From contig NZ_CP034248.1 of assembly GCF_003931855.1 (NCBI RefSeq), positions 1,426,001 to 1,490,000 of the forward strand: 64,000 nucleotides of DNA. The letters run 5' to 3'. Positions 17,719-26,855 of the stretch are shown piece after piece. Source of the DNA: Paenibacillus lentus (GTDB lineage Bacteria; Bacillota; Bacilli; Paenibacillales; Paenibacillaceae). Position numbers and translations under genes: made by a program. Position 1 is the stretch's first letter. The number at the start of each line of letters is the position of its first letter. The notes beneath the pieces are model-generated. The model ran no database searches, was not told where the DNA came from, and worked only from the letters and a program-made list of their open reading frames with translations.

Positions 17719-18921
17719 ATGTCCATCAAAGGACGCCATTTATTTACTTCTGAATCCGTTACCGAGGGTCATCCGGATAAGATTTGTGACCAGATCTCCG
17801 ATGCGGTGCTTGACGCTTTTTTAAAGGAAGATCCTTATGCGCGCGTGGCGTGCGAAGTGTCCGTAGCTACCGGACTTGTACTTGTTATTGGCGAGATTAG
17901 TACAAAATCGGAATATGTGGATATTCCCGCGCTTGTACGGAAGACGATTAGAGAAATTGGTTACACCCGTGCGAAATACGGTTTCGATTCCAATACATGC
18001 GCTGTATTGACATCATTGAACGAGCAATCAGCCGACATCGCTCAAGGTGTGAACGCAGCTCTTGAACACCGCGATCCGGCTCAAATGGATAAGGAAACGG
18101 AAAATATCGGAGCAGGTGACCAAGGGTTAATGTTCGGTTTTGCAACCAATGAAACTCCTGAGTTCATGCCCCTGCCGATAGCACTTTCCCATCGGATTGC
18201 TCGTCGCTTGGCTGAAGTGCGTAAGAATGGCACGCTGAATTATTTGCGTCCTGACGGCAAAACTCAAGTGACTATTGAATATGAAGATGACAAAGTAGTT
18301 CGTGTGGATACTATTGTTGTGTCGACACAGCATGCTGAGGAAATTACGCTGGAGCAAATTCAGAAGGATATTAAGGAACATGTTATTCTGCCAGTCGTTC
18401 CAGCAGATTTACTGGACGAGCAGACCAAATATTTCATTAACCCTACAGGTCGTTTTGTTATCGGTGGGCCGCAAGGGGATGCCGGTCTTACCGGACGCAA
18501 GATTATTGTAGATACTTATGGTGGTTATGCTCGTCATGGCGGCGGTGCATTCTCAGGTAAGGATCCAACGAAAGTGGATCGCTCTGCAGCTTACGCGGCA
18601 CGTTATGTAGCGAAAAACCTTGTAGCTGCTGGTCTGGCTGACAAGCTGGAAATTCAGCTCGCTTATGCGATCGGCGTAGCGACTCCTGTCTCCATCAACG
18701 TAGATACTTATGGAACGGGAAAAATTGCAGAAGAGAAGCTCGTTGAATTGATCCGTGAGAACTTTGACCTTCGTCCTGCAGGGATTATTCGTATGCTGGA
18801 TCTGCGCCGTCCGATTTACCGTCAGACAGCGGCTTATGGACATTTTGGCCGTACAGATCTTGACCTGCCATGGGAGCGCCTAGACAAGGTAGAGGCTCTG
18901 AAAGCACAAGCGGGTATTTAG
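17719..18921 (+). CDS. metK: S-adenosylmethionine synthetase MetK
   Basis: Methionine adenosyltransferase of 400 aa, making S-adenosylmethionine from methionine and ATP in the cytoplasm. Signature segments are intact: [18 protein letters not shown] near the N-terminus, [12 protein letters not shown], and [20 protein letters not shown] with the P-loop-like phosphate-binding part. The C-terminal region contains [10 protein letters not shown] and [12 protein letters not shown] 17719 follows GGGGAGGTTG (17703-17712) and matches the usual MetK N-terminus; the longer reading frame upstream is not supported. Many Firmicutes place a SAM riboswitch before this gene, but I see no S-box pattern. Instead a promoter-plus-hairpin leader is present. 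The gene is transcribed alone. Confidence 0.98.
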   Translation: MSIKGRHLFTSESVTEGHPDKICDQISDAVLDAFLKEDPYARVACEVSVATGLVLVIGEISTKSEYVDIPALVRKTIREIGYTRAKYGFDSNTCAVLTSLNEQSADIAQGVNAALEHRDPAQMDKETENIGAGDQGLMFGFATNETPEFMPLPIALSHRIARRLAEVRKNGTLNYLRPDGKTQVTIEYEDDKVVRVDTIVVSTQHAEEITLEQIQKDIKEHVILPVVPADLLDEQTKYFINPTGRFVIGGPQGDAGLTGRKIIVDTYGGYARHGGGAFSGKDPTKVDRSAAYAARYVAKNLVAAGLADKLEIQLAYAIGVATPVSINVDTYGTGKIAEEKLVELIRENFDLRPAGIIRMLDLRRPIYRQTAAYGHFGRTDLDLPWERLDKVEALKAQAGI

Positions 18922-18958
18922 ACGTAAATTTATATATAGTTCATACCTTTGAATGAAG

Positions 18959-18997
18959 ACGGATATCCAATGCGACTCGCATAGGTATCCGTTTTTT
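18959..18997 (+). terminator. Intrinsic terminator after metK
   Basis: Outer stem ACGGATA(TCC)/(GG)TATCCGT encloses an inner ATGCG/CGCAT stem, followed by six T. Confidence 0.88.
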
Positions 18998-19056
18998 GAA
19001 TTCTTGCAGCAATGAAATGTTGAAAATAGTCGGCGAATTTGCCCCTTGTTCTAAAC

Positions 19057-19085
19057 TTGAGGGGTCATTTTGCCGTTATTATACA
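19057..19085 (+). promoter_or_regulatory. Sigma-A-type promoter for the 1139-aa SLH gene
   Basis: TTGAGG (19057-19062), a 17-bp spacer and TATACA (19080-19085), 75 bp before the chosen ATG. Confidence 0.6.
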
Positions 19086-19159
19086 TAGGTGTGTATTTCG
19101 CTACCATGCACGCATGGTGTTATATACGAATTATGGTCGGAAGGAAAGGAGAACGTGAA

Positions 19160-22100
19160 ATGCAAAGGAAGGTTTCGTTTCTGATTGTTGCAGTTTTAAT
19201 GTTGAACATGTTATTGGGGGCGACAGCGGGTGCTGTTAGTAAATACCCTTCTGGCACAGGTGGGGCAGTTGCCGTGGCTTCAACAAAGTCACTGAATACA
19301 GGGAATTTATTGCTGGGCAATGTTTTACTGTCCGCAGCAGGTAGCACCCCTTCAACCTACAGTCCAACAGGTACGGGTGTGCCGGTAAATACGAAATTAG
19401 AAATCAAGTTTGGTCATCATAAGGTAAGAACAAATGGATTACAAACTTATTCGATTTCCAGAAACAATTCTGGTTATACGGAGAAAATGGATGTAACAGT
19501 AACTCAGTCAACTTACACGAATTCTATGATCTTGACTCCACCCGCCAATTTGCAATACGGGAGCAATTACACGATTACAATTCCCGCAAATGCCTTTATT
19601 GTTGGCGAAAATAATGGTAGTAAATCATCGGAAATTCGCTGGTCGTTTACTACTGTGAATGCACCAGCTTCTGCTGCCTTGAATGCTACGACCTTTAGGC
19701 CAACGAATGGCAACAGTACTGCAAGTGTTAATGTAAAGCCAGTTATTACGTTTAATCGCAATGTGAGCTTGAATCGCTCCATTACTAATGCGGGGATCAC
19801 ACTCAAGAAGTCATCCAATCATGCAACGGTTCCGATTACAGTGACTTCTAGTGGAAATCAAGTAACGATCTCTCCAAACAGTTCATTGGAATCCGGAATC
19901 AGCTATTACATTGAAATTCCAAGGAATGCCATCTATGATGCCCAGAACTCTTCTGTTTATTACGCTGGTCTTTCAGGCACCAATAGATGGACGTTCCAGA
20001 CCGGAAGTGTGGACAAGACCGCACCTGTCCTTCAGAGCGCAACGATGTACTCGAATACGTCAATCCGGCTTCTGTATAATGAAACTTTGGAATCCTATTA
20101 TAGTCTGTCCACTTCAAACTTCAAGGTTAGCGTAAATGGAGAGGATCGTCGTATAAGCAGTGTAACTGCCTCAGGTTCGAGTGTATATGTTTACTTGGAC
20201 ACTGGAGTGGCCGTGGGGCAAAATGTCCGCATTAGTTACACTGCTGGTGGTTCACGTCCAATTCAAGATCGGGCTGGCAATGTGGCTGCAAGTTTTTCCA
20301 GCCGGGAGGTTACCAATAGCATCGATTCCGTTATGCCAAAGCCGCAAGATGGATATATTTCAGGCAGCACGTTAACACTACGCTTTAGCGAGAGCTTGAA
20401 GGATGTATCCAGCAATGCCTATCAGCAGTTTAGAGTAACTGCCGATGGACAAACTAAAAGCATTAATAGAATTAGCAGGAGCGGTTCGTATGTTTACCTT
20501 TACTTAAGCAGTTCTGTATCCAATGGTGACGTGGTGAAAGTATCCTATACGCCAGGATCTTATCCGTTGCAGGATCATCGTGGTCAAAATATCGCACCAT
20601 TCAGCGACTATTTCGTTCGAAACTATAATGATTCGAAGGCTCCAGAATTCACAAAAATCGAAGGCTCTGGCTCTAAAATCGTAATTACCTACAATGAGGC
20701 ATTAAGAAGTACTAGCATTCCGATGAAAAGCCAGTATTCGGTGTTAGTCAATAATTCGCCCGTGTATGTTACGGGTATTGAAGTGCAGACGAATCAGGTT
20801 ATTCTAACATTGGCCTCGTCATTCTCCAAGGAGCAGAATGTCACTTTATCTTATGTCTCTGCTTCTGGAGGGATTGCTGATTTAAATGGCAACCTCGCAG
20901 GGTATATTAACTTAGAACCTGTGAATTATAATATGGTGGCTGATGGCATTCGTTCAGCAGTGATTCGCGGGGACACGATAACAGTTACCTATAATTCATT
21001 TTTAAGATCGGGAAGTTCTGTGTCGGCCTCACAATTTAGCGTAAACGTGGATCAGGTCAATCGGCTGGTGCAATCTGCGGCGGTCAGCGGGGATACGATT
21101 ACTATAAAGCTGGGTTCGTCAGTATATGCTGGGCAAGTGGTTGAGCTGTCCTATAAGCCAGGCTCAGCTCCGCTTTATGATAATGCTGGGAAGGCATTGC
21201 AAGCTTTCAGCCGTTTATCCATTCAAAATCTTACGGGCGGAAGTACAGGGGCTGGAACTGGCAATGTGAGCTTGCCTTCATCTTTAAGCGTGTTTCCAAC
21301 AGCAGATTTTGATATGGGCGGCTATTTGCTTAATTTGAATGCTGCGCAAATTCAAGAGAGCTTATCCCAGAACAAACAGCAGAATATTAGAAGATACGTC
21401 ATAGATGAGGCGAAATTACAGGAGGCTTTTCAATTTCTGATCAATAGTAATGCTTTGAATCGGAAAATCGTGTTCGATGTTCCAAGCACAGAAAAAGCAG
21501 CAGCGGTCTCATGGCCGTTAGGGGCAGTCGTAAATATGTATGGTCTTGGTAAAACAGGCTCGATAGCTGTACGCCATCAGAATGTGATGTATGAGCTTCC
21601 GATCGAGAAGATTGCGTTTCCGGAGATCTCGCGTTCTTTACTCGTGAATAATTTGAATTCTGCATATATTACAATTCAAATGGAGCCGATTCCCCAAGTT
21701 CAGCTGCCAACTCAGAACTACAGCAATGGTGTTACAATTACACCAAGTGGAGATCCGGTACAAGTATATGTGACTGCATATAACGGAACCTCTACCCAAA
21801 ATACAGTCGATGTAAGCCACTCCGGTCATGTGCACTTTCGAGCAGTGAATCAGGGGGCAGCCAATTCAATTGCAGAGACCCAGATATCTCTTGTCAAATA
21901 TGACTTGGCATCTCGTACCTCTTCTTACGTTCCTGCGAAGGTGACGAAGAGAGGCAATTATAGCATCTTTAATGGTAAAACAACTGGGAATATCATAGTA
22001 GGCCCTGCTCTTGGTTACAGTTACTTTAGCGATACGAGAAATCATTGGGCTAGCGCGAATATAAATAGCCTGGCAAGCAGGCTCATCATCGATAGCCGTC

Positions 22101-22579
22101 AAGGTAATCAGTTCCAACCAAACAGCAACATTACCCGAGCTGAGTTTGCCGTATTCATCGCTAAGGGATTAGGACTTGAAGGAGATGAGGCAAGCGCCCG
22201 TCGCTTCCCGGATGTTCCGTCGGGTACCACGGGAGCTTATATCGGGGCAGCTGCAAAAGCAGGCATCATCGCTGGGAATATGGATGGCACGTTTAAACCG
22301 AACAGCTACATTACTCGTGAGCAAATGTCACTAATGATGGTGCGCGCCATGGCTTATGCGGGACAGGATATTAATTTGAATGGCTTAACCTCGTCGCAAT
22401 TGCTGGGCCGATTCAAGGATAGCGCCAAGATTCAATCCAAGGACAACGTAGCTAAAGCAGTGAAGGAAGGTATTATCCAAGGGGTTAGCTTAGATACATT
22501 CCAGCCTCAAGGCAATGCTACTCGCGCTCAGGCGGCTGTAATGCTGAAGCGGGTATTGGAGAAATTGAATTATATTTAG
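19160..22579 (+). CDS. SLH-domain surface protein with Ig-like repeats
   Basis: An 1139-aa exported protein. ATG 19160 is preferred over the far upstream in-frame start because AAGGAAAGGAG (19141-19151) and the signal peptide (MQRKVSFLIVAVLMLNMLLG) fit it. Two Big_5-like Ig domains (about residues 45-185 and 190-300, each ending in a WSFTT/WTFQT strand) are followed by four SwmB-type repeats of roughly 100 residues. These repeats recur as 'VKVSYTPGSYPLQDHRG', 'VRISYTAGGSRPIQDRAG' and 'VELSYKPGSAPLYDNAG'. A Gly/Thr linker and a beta-rich region of about 240 residues come next. Three SLH domains fill residues ~950-1139 (NHWASANINSLASR, ITRAEFAVFIAKGL, ITREQMSLMMVRAMAY). It is anchored like the other SLH proteins here and may be an adhesin or accessory S-layer protein. 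Confidence 0.9.
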   Translation: MQRKVSFLIVAVLMLNMLLGATAGAVSKYPSGTGGAVAVASTKSLNTGNLLLGNVLLSAAGSTPSTYSPTGTGVPVNTKLEIKFGHHKVRTNGLQTYSISRNNSGYTEKMDVTVTQSTYTNSMILTPPANLQYGSNYTITIPANAFIVGENNGSKSSEIRWSFTTVNAPASAALNATTFRPTNGNSTASVNVKPVITFNRNVSLNRSITNAGITLKKSSNHATVPITVTSSGNQVTISPNSSLESGISYYIEIPRNAIYDAQNSSVYYAGLSGTNRWTFQTGSVDKTAPVLQSATMYSNTSIRLLYNETLESYYSLSTSNFKVSVNGEDRRISSVTASGSSVYVYLDTGVAVGQNVRISYTAGGSRPIQDRAGNVAASFSSREVTNSIDSVMPKPQDGYISGSTLTLRFSESLKDVSSNAYQQFRVTADGQTKSINRISRSGSYVYLYLSSSVSNGDVVKVSYTPGSYPLQDHRGQNIAPFSDYFVRNYNDSKAPEFTKIEGSGSKIVITYNEALRSTSIPMKSQYSVLVNNSPVYVTGIEVQTNQVILTLASSFSKEQNVTLSYVSASGGIADLNGNLAGYINLEPVNYNMVADGIRSAVIRGDTITVTYNSFLRSGSSVSASQFSVNVDQVNRLVQSAAVSGDTITIKLGSSVYAGQVVELSYKPGSAPLYDNAGKALQAFSRLSIQNLTGGSTGAGTGNVSLPSSLSVFPTADFDMGGYLLNLNAAQIQESLSQNKQQNIRRYVIDEAKLQEAFQFLINSNALNRKIVFDVPSTEKAAAVSWPLGAVVNMYGLGKTGSIAVRHQNVMYELPIEKIAFPEISRSLLVNNLNSAYITIQMEPIPQVQLPTQNYSNGVTITPSGDPVQVYVTAYNGTSTQNTVDVSHSGHVHFRAVNQGAANSIAETQISLVKYDLASRTSSYVPAKVTKRGNYSIFNGKTTGNIIVGPALGYSYFSDTRNHWASANINSLASRLIIDSRQGNQFQPNSNITRAEFAVFIAKGLGLEGDEASARRFPDVPSGTTGAYIGAAAKAGIIAGNMDGTFKPNSYITREQMSLMMVRAMAYAGQDINLNGLTSSQLLGRFKDSAKIQSKDNVAKAVKEGIIQGVSLDTFQPQGNATRAQAAVMLKRVLEKLNYI

Positions 22580-22610
22580 TTAGTTCATAAAATCGCATAA
22601 AGCAAGAAAG

Positions 22611-22655
22611 GGGGTGTCCGGAAGTCAGTGAAACTGACTGCTGGACACCCCTTCT
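22611..22655. terminator. Bidirectional terminator between the SLH gene and tetR
   Basis: Outer 9-bp stem GGGGTGTCC/GGACACCCC (22611-22619, 22643-22651) with an inner 6-bp stem AGTCAG/CTGACT. Pyrimidine-rich flanks on both strands suit the convergent genes. Confidence 0.85.
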
Positions 22656-22710
22656 TTTGATGAAATAACCTATCACGAAACAAAACTTATGATCCATAAC
22701 TGTGGGTGGA

Positions 22711-23604
22711 TTACTTTAATAATTCGCGAAGTTCAGTACAGGCATCCCTCAGTGGCTCAGACTTTTCCAAATACAGCATCAAAGCTTCCATTACAACATT
22801 AATATGGGACGATTCAAGCGACTCTTCCCTTATTTTTTTTAGGGCTTCACTATAGTTCGCCTTCTCTGCGTCTGTTAGCTGTTCGTCCTTTCTAATCGTG
22901 AACTCTAATTCTTCGAACACTTCATGCAGGCGGCGAGCTTTTCTTATCGCGGTTTTGTCATTACTCTTCCTTATTCCCCCTACCAAGCAAGAGTCGAACA
23001 GAGAGACATTGTGCATGTTAGGAGTTTTAAAGCCCTCTACCAGAACATGGATAATCCGCCCAACATATACGGCAAGGCTGCGGCATTGTTGATCGGGGAG
23101 ATCAGAACCGATAAGCTGGAAATATTCCAACAAAATGCTGCCGGCGATAAAGATGATGTCCATTGCATGTTTCTCAATCTCTTTTCCATACGCATCAGTT
23201 ATACAATCTTCAAACCAAAGATAGAATTTCTCTTCTAAATTCGTCCATGCTTTTCTAATTTTCTCATCGCCTGAATTTTTTAGTGTAGGCATGTTGAACA
23301 TGAGTATTTGGAAGTTATGATTCAGGACAACTTTCAAATAGGTTGTCATGAGTTCAATGATACGTTCGCCGGGTGAGAGCTCTAAGTTGCGATACAGTTT
23401 GCTAACCTCTCTATCCAATGACTCGCTCAAATTGGAGATGCTTTCTAACAGCAACGTCTCCTTGCTGTCATAATATTTATAAAAGGTAGGCTTAGTCATC
23501 CCGCTTTTTTTGGCAATTTCGTCGACCGTAGTTAGCGCAACCCCTTTTTCGCCGAAAAGCCGCAGAGCATTCTGTAAAATGATTTCCTTCTTATCCTTAT
23601 TCAT
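22711..23604 (-). CDS. TetR/AcrR family transcriptional regulator
   Basis: A 297-aa TetR-family regulator. The N-terminal helix-turn-helix is clear (ALRLFGEKGVALTTVDEIAK, then SGMTKPTFYKYYDSKETLL). The rest is the ligand and dimer domain, with an extra C-terminal extension of about 90 residues that makes it longer than the usual 190-220 aa. It lies downstream of the RND pump gene on the same strand, separated by a 29-nt palindrome, and is the obvious candidate repressor of the adaptor-pump genes and perhaps of the divergent TolC-like gene. AAAGGAA precedes the ATG. The inducing ligand is unknown. Confidence 0.9.
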   Translation of the reverse strand: MNKDKKEIILQNALRLFGEKGVALTTVDEIAKKSGMTKPTFYKYYDSKETLLLESISNLSESLDREVSKLYRNLELSPGERIIELMTTYLKVVLNHNFQILMFNMPTLKNSGDEKIRKAWTNLEEKFYLWFEDCITDAYGKEIEKHAMDIIFIAGSILLEYFQLIGSDLPDQQCRSLAVYVGRIIHVLVEGFKTPNMHNVSLFDSCLVGGIRKSNDKTAIRKARRLHEVFEELEFTIRKDEQLTDAEKANYSEALKKIREESLESSHINVVMEALMLYLEKSEPLRDACTELRELLK

Positions 23605-23638
23605 TTAAGGGTTCCTTTCATTATAGTTAAGTAGCGAA

Positions 23639-23667
23639 GACCTCGCTCGCAAGTTGCAAGCGAGGTC
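23639..23667. promoter_or_regulatory. 29-nt near-perfect palindrome before tetR
   Basis: Arms GACCTCGCT and AGCGAGGTC flank a centre that continues the symmetry (GCAA/TTGC); 26 of 29 positions match the reverse complement. It ends 35 bp before the tetR start codon and just after the RND gene. No T run follows on either strand, which favours a DNA operator over a terminator. Confidence 0.55.
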
Positions 23668-23672
23668 GCTAA

Positions 23673-26600
23673 TTACATAGAGACGGTATCTGTAGCTGTA
23701 GAGATAGATTGATCCGACTGATCTGGAGTACGTTTGCGTTTATGCCTGTTTTCTTTCCAAATCGCAACGACCGTGTATATGGAAGGCACTACGACCAGCG
23801 TTAGAACTGTTGAGAACATTAATCCGAAAATAATCGTGTAAGCCATAGGCCTGAACAGTATGCTTCCTGCCACGGCCAATGGCAGCATTCCGATCATTGC
23901 CGTGAATGAAGTGAGAACGATAGGACGAAAACGAGCGCTTGCTGCTGAAATGACCGCTTCGTACAAGCCGATACCTTCCCGTCTCGCATCTTCGATAAAT
24001 TCAAGGAAGACAATTCCGTTACGTACGACAATACCCGCTAATGAGATAATACCCATTATACTCATGAAACCAATGGAAGATCCAGAGACAAAGATCCCAA
24101 TGATTCCACCCGCGGCAGCCAGATATACCGTGGTCATAATAATAATTGGTGCCGATAGAGAGTAGAACTGAACCGTAATCATAATGAATATTAAGAAAAT
24201 AACAACGACGAACAGCATAGCCAAATCTCCGAATATATCCGCTTGGTCTGAGGTTTCGCCGCCAAATTCAATCGAGTATCCTTCTGGAATACTCATATCA
24301 TCCAGAATAGCGCGTACCTCGGCGTTAAGCTCCGATGCTGTCTTTCCAACCGCATTAGCTTCCACTGTGATCATGCGTTCAAGGTTATAGTGCTGAATTT
24401 TTTGCGTTGTGAAAGACGCCTTCATTTCAGCTAGCTGTGCTAAAGGAACTTGAATCCCTAGTTTGTTGGTAATAAAAATTTGCTGGAACAATTCATTAGG
24501 ACTTGCTCCTTGATTAGAAGCTTGAAAATTAATATCGACAATTTGCTTGCCCGTATCAAAATCGCCGATATCCAGTCCATCGCCCATCAGTCGCAGCGTT
24601 TGCGTTAGCGTGCTGTAATCGATCATATATTCGTCCATGGCTTGGTTGTTCACTTCAAACTCTAGTGTATAACTCTGATTCCCGAAATTATCCTTGATTC
24701 CCGTCGCGCCTTCTAATCTGGAAATTTTCTCTTTTAGCTGCTGCGACAATTCCTGGAGTGTATCCAATTCTTCGCCAGCAATCCGGACGGATACCGCGGA
24801 ACCAACTGGAATACCAAGCCGGGGTACGTGGGTCGAGATTGTTGCGCCAGGAAACTGTCGCTTCAGCTCGGCTTCCCAAGTAGAGACAGTCGTATCTAAT
24901 TTAAATAGATCCGGCTTTCCGATCACAGAAATTTGCCCGACAGAAGTCGAAGGGGCAAGGACGTTTGTAATGTCGGAGTATATTTGCGGTGCTTTGCCGC
25001 CAACTCCCACGCTGACAAACTCGGTCTCAGGCTGTTTTTCTACCCATTCGGTGATTTGATTCACCATACGATGAGTCTCCTGGAAGGACGTACCTACAGG
25101 CATCTCTACATTGATGCTAACATGAGGATCCTCAGATTCCGGGAACAAATCGATTGGTGTAACCAAAGCTAGACTGAACGAGGCTGTTCCGATAAGGAGG
25201 CCTATGCTTGCATACAATTTAGGTTTTTTAAGTACTTTAGGAATTAAAGTACCAGCGTACCATTTGGTTAACATCTGGATTTGTTTGCCCAGCAGGCCAG
25301 CAGGTTTAGGCTCCTTAGCAGAAGGGGCCCTCTGATCGTCGTTGGCAGCTTCACCTACAGAACTGTTTTTGACTGCTGCTCGCTGCCTGCGACGCTTCTC
25401 ATGCCACTCCCGGAAAATCGGTATGATGGTTAGCGACATAATCATGGAAGCAAACATGGAGCAAGAAATAACAATGGGGAGAGGCTTAATGAAGGAACCG
25501 ATATCCCCAGTTAAAAATAGCAATGGTGCAAAAGCAAAAATTGTCGCTAGGGTTGCAGTCAGGATGGATACGGCTACTTCTTTCGCTCCTTTGATGGAGG
25601 CGACTTCCGGGCTTTCTCCCAGCACGCTTAATCTGCGTTCGATGTTATCGTTGACAACAACGGCATCGTCGACCAATATCCCCAGAACAATTATTAAACC
25701 TACGATAGAAATTTCATTGATGGTAATTCCCGTGAAAGGCATCACGATCATTCCCATAGCAATAGAAATCGGTATGGCAGCCGCCACGACTAATGAGGTC
25801 ATTAGGTTGAGGCCTAATGTACAGACCAAGATGACAGAAGCGATAGCAATAAGCATCTCCTGCAGCAGTTCGCTAAACATTTTGCTGACGACTTCCTTCT
25901 GACCGAAGGCAGAAGCAAAGTGTGTATTGCTTGGCAAGCTTCCTTTTAGCTCGTCTAGTTTGTCTGAAATCAGTTGATCCATATTCGGAACATCCGACCC
26001 CGTCTGTGCGGAAACATTGATCGAGATGGCGGGTTTCCCGTTGTAATATGCAAGATAGGTTGGTTTTTTCTCCTCTAGCTGAACCTGGCCGACGTCTTTT
26101 AAGTACACCGGAAATCCGCTCTGAGTTCTGCTAATGAGCACCTCATTCAGCTCTTCGGCCTCTTTGATTTCGGAAACGACTAATTCATAGCTGCGCGAAT
26201 CATAATCCATCGAGCCAAGTGGCGTACGGTTGTTCATATTAGTTACAGCCTGTACGACCTGTTCCCAAACGATACCATACTGCTCTAATTTTTGCAGGTC
26301 GACCTTAATACTGACTTCCTTCTCGGGGATTCCTTCGATATTTACATCAGCGACACCGCTTACCTGGCGTATCTTATCCCGCCATTCGATCATGAGATCA
26401 CTGAGTGCATACAGATTATCCGGGTGATCAGCATAGATGACATAGGAGCCTATGAAGGAGGAGAAAAGGTCGTCATTCACAATAGGCTTCATGGCGCCAC
26501 TTGGCAAATCGGCGGTGGCATCCTCCACCTTTTTCCGTAATTGATCCCATGTTGCAGCCGCGTCTGCTTCTGGATAAGCATATACCATGATGGAGGAAAC

Positions 26601-26855
26601 GCCACTTGAGCTGGTCGATTCAATGGTTTCAATGGTTTCAACCTGCTTGATGGTCTGTTCCAGAATCTTGGTGACCGATTGTTCCACCCGTTCCGGCGTT
26701 GCTCCCGGGAAAATAGTCGTGACCATCGCTTGCTTCAAAACGACGTCGGGCATATCCTGACGGGGAAGAGTAGTGGCGCTAAAGATACCGAATAGAATAA
26801 ATATGATGAATAATAATATCGTGATTTTTCTTTTTTTGATGGAATATTCGATCAT
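23673..26855 (-). CDS. RND family efflux transporter permease (AcrB/SwrC-like)
   Basis: A 1060-aa proton-driven pump of the HAE/AcrB class in the cytoplasmic membrane, most like the Gram-positive SwrC/YerP group. The usual plan is seen twice: one membrane helix, a large extracellular porter loop, then a five- to six-helix block. The conserved Asp pair of the fourth helix is in GILVDDAVVVNDNIERRL, and the FAPLLFLTGDIG and later MIGMLPLAVAG helices are typical. Its ATG overlaps the adaptor stop by four bases (ATGA), so the two are translationally coupled. Substrates cannot be read from sequence; relatives export surfactants, antibiotics or toxic lipids. It sits between its adaptor and a TetR regulator. 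Confidence 0.95.
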   Translation of the reverse strand: MIEYSIKKRKITILLFIIFILFGIFSATTLPRQDMPDVVLKQAMVTTIFPGATPERVEQSVTKILEQTIKQVETIETIESTSSSGVSSIMVYAYPEADAAATWDQLRKKVEDATADLPSGAMKPIVNDDLFSSFIGSYVIYADHPDNLYALSDLMIEWRDKIRQVSGVADVNIEGIPEKEVSIKVDLQKLEQYGIVWEQVVQAVTNMNNRTPLGSMDYDSRSYELVVSEIKEAEELNEVLISRTQSGFPVYLKDVGQVQLEEKKPTYLAYYNGKPAISINVSAQTGSDVPNMDQLISDKLDELKGSLPSNTHFASAFGQKEVVSKMFSELLQEMLIAIASVILVCTLGLNLMTSLVVAAAIPISIAMGMIVMPFTGITINEISIVGLIIVLGILVDDAVVVNDNIERRLSVLGESPEVASIKGAKEVAVSILTATLATIFAFAPLLFLTGDIGSFIKPLPIVISCSMFASMIMSLTIIPIFREWHEKRRRQRAAVKNSSVGEAANDDQRAPSAKEPKPAGLLGKQIQMLTKWYAGTLIPKVLKKPKLYASIGLLIGTASFSLALVTPIDLFPESEDPHVSINVEMPVGTSFQETHRMVNQITEWVEKQPETEFVSVGVGGKAPQIYSDITNVLAPSTSVGQISVIGKPDLFKLDTTVSTWEAELKRQFPGATISTHVPRLGIPVGSAVSVRIAGEELDTLQELSQQLKEKISRLEGATGIKDNFGNQSYTLEFEVNNQAMDEYMIDYSTLTQTLRLMGDGLDIGDFDTGKQIVDINFQASNQGASPNELFQQIFITNKLGIQVPLAQLAEMKASFTTQKIQHYNLERMITVEANAVGKTASELNAEVRAILDDMSIPEGYSIEFGGETSDQADIFGDLAMLFVVVIFLIFIMITVQFYSLSAPIIIMTTVYLAAAGGIIGIFVSGSSIGFMSIMGIISLAGIVVRNGIVFLEFIEDARREGIGLYEAVISAASARFRPIVLTSFTAMIGMLPLAVAGSILFRPMAYTIIFGLMFSTVLTLVVVPSIYTVVAIWKENRHKRKRTPDQSDQSISTATDTVSM

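Noticed and set aside
25342..25902. 186-codon plus-strand frame over the RND gene
   Set aside because: Shadow of the minus-strand pump; no start signal and odd composition.
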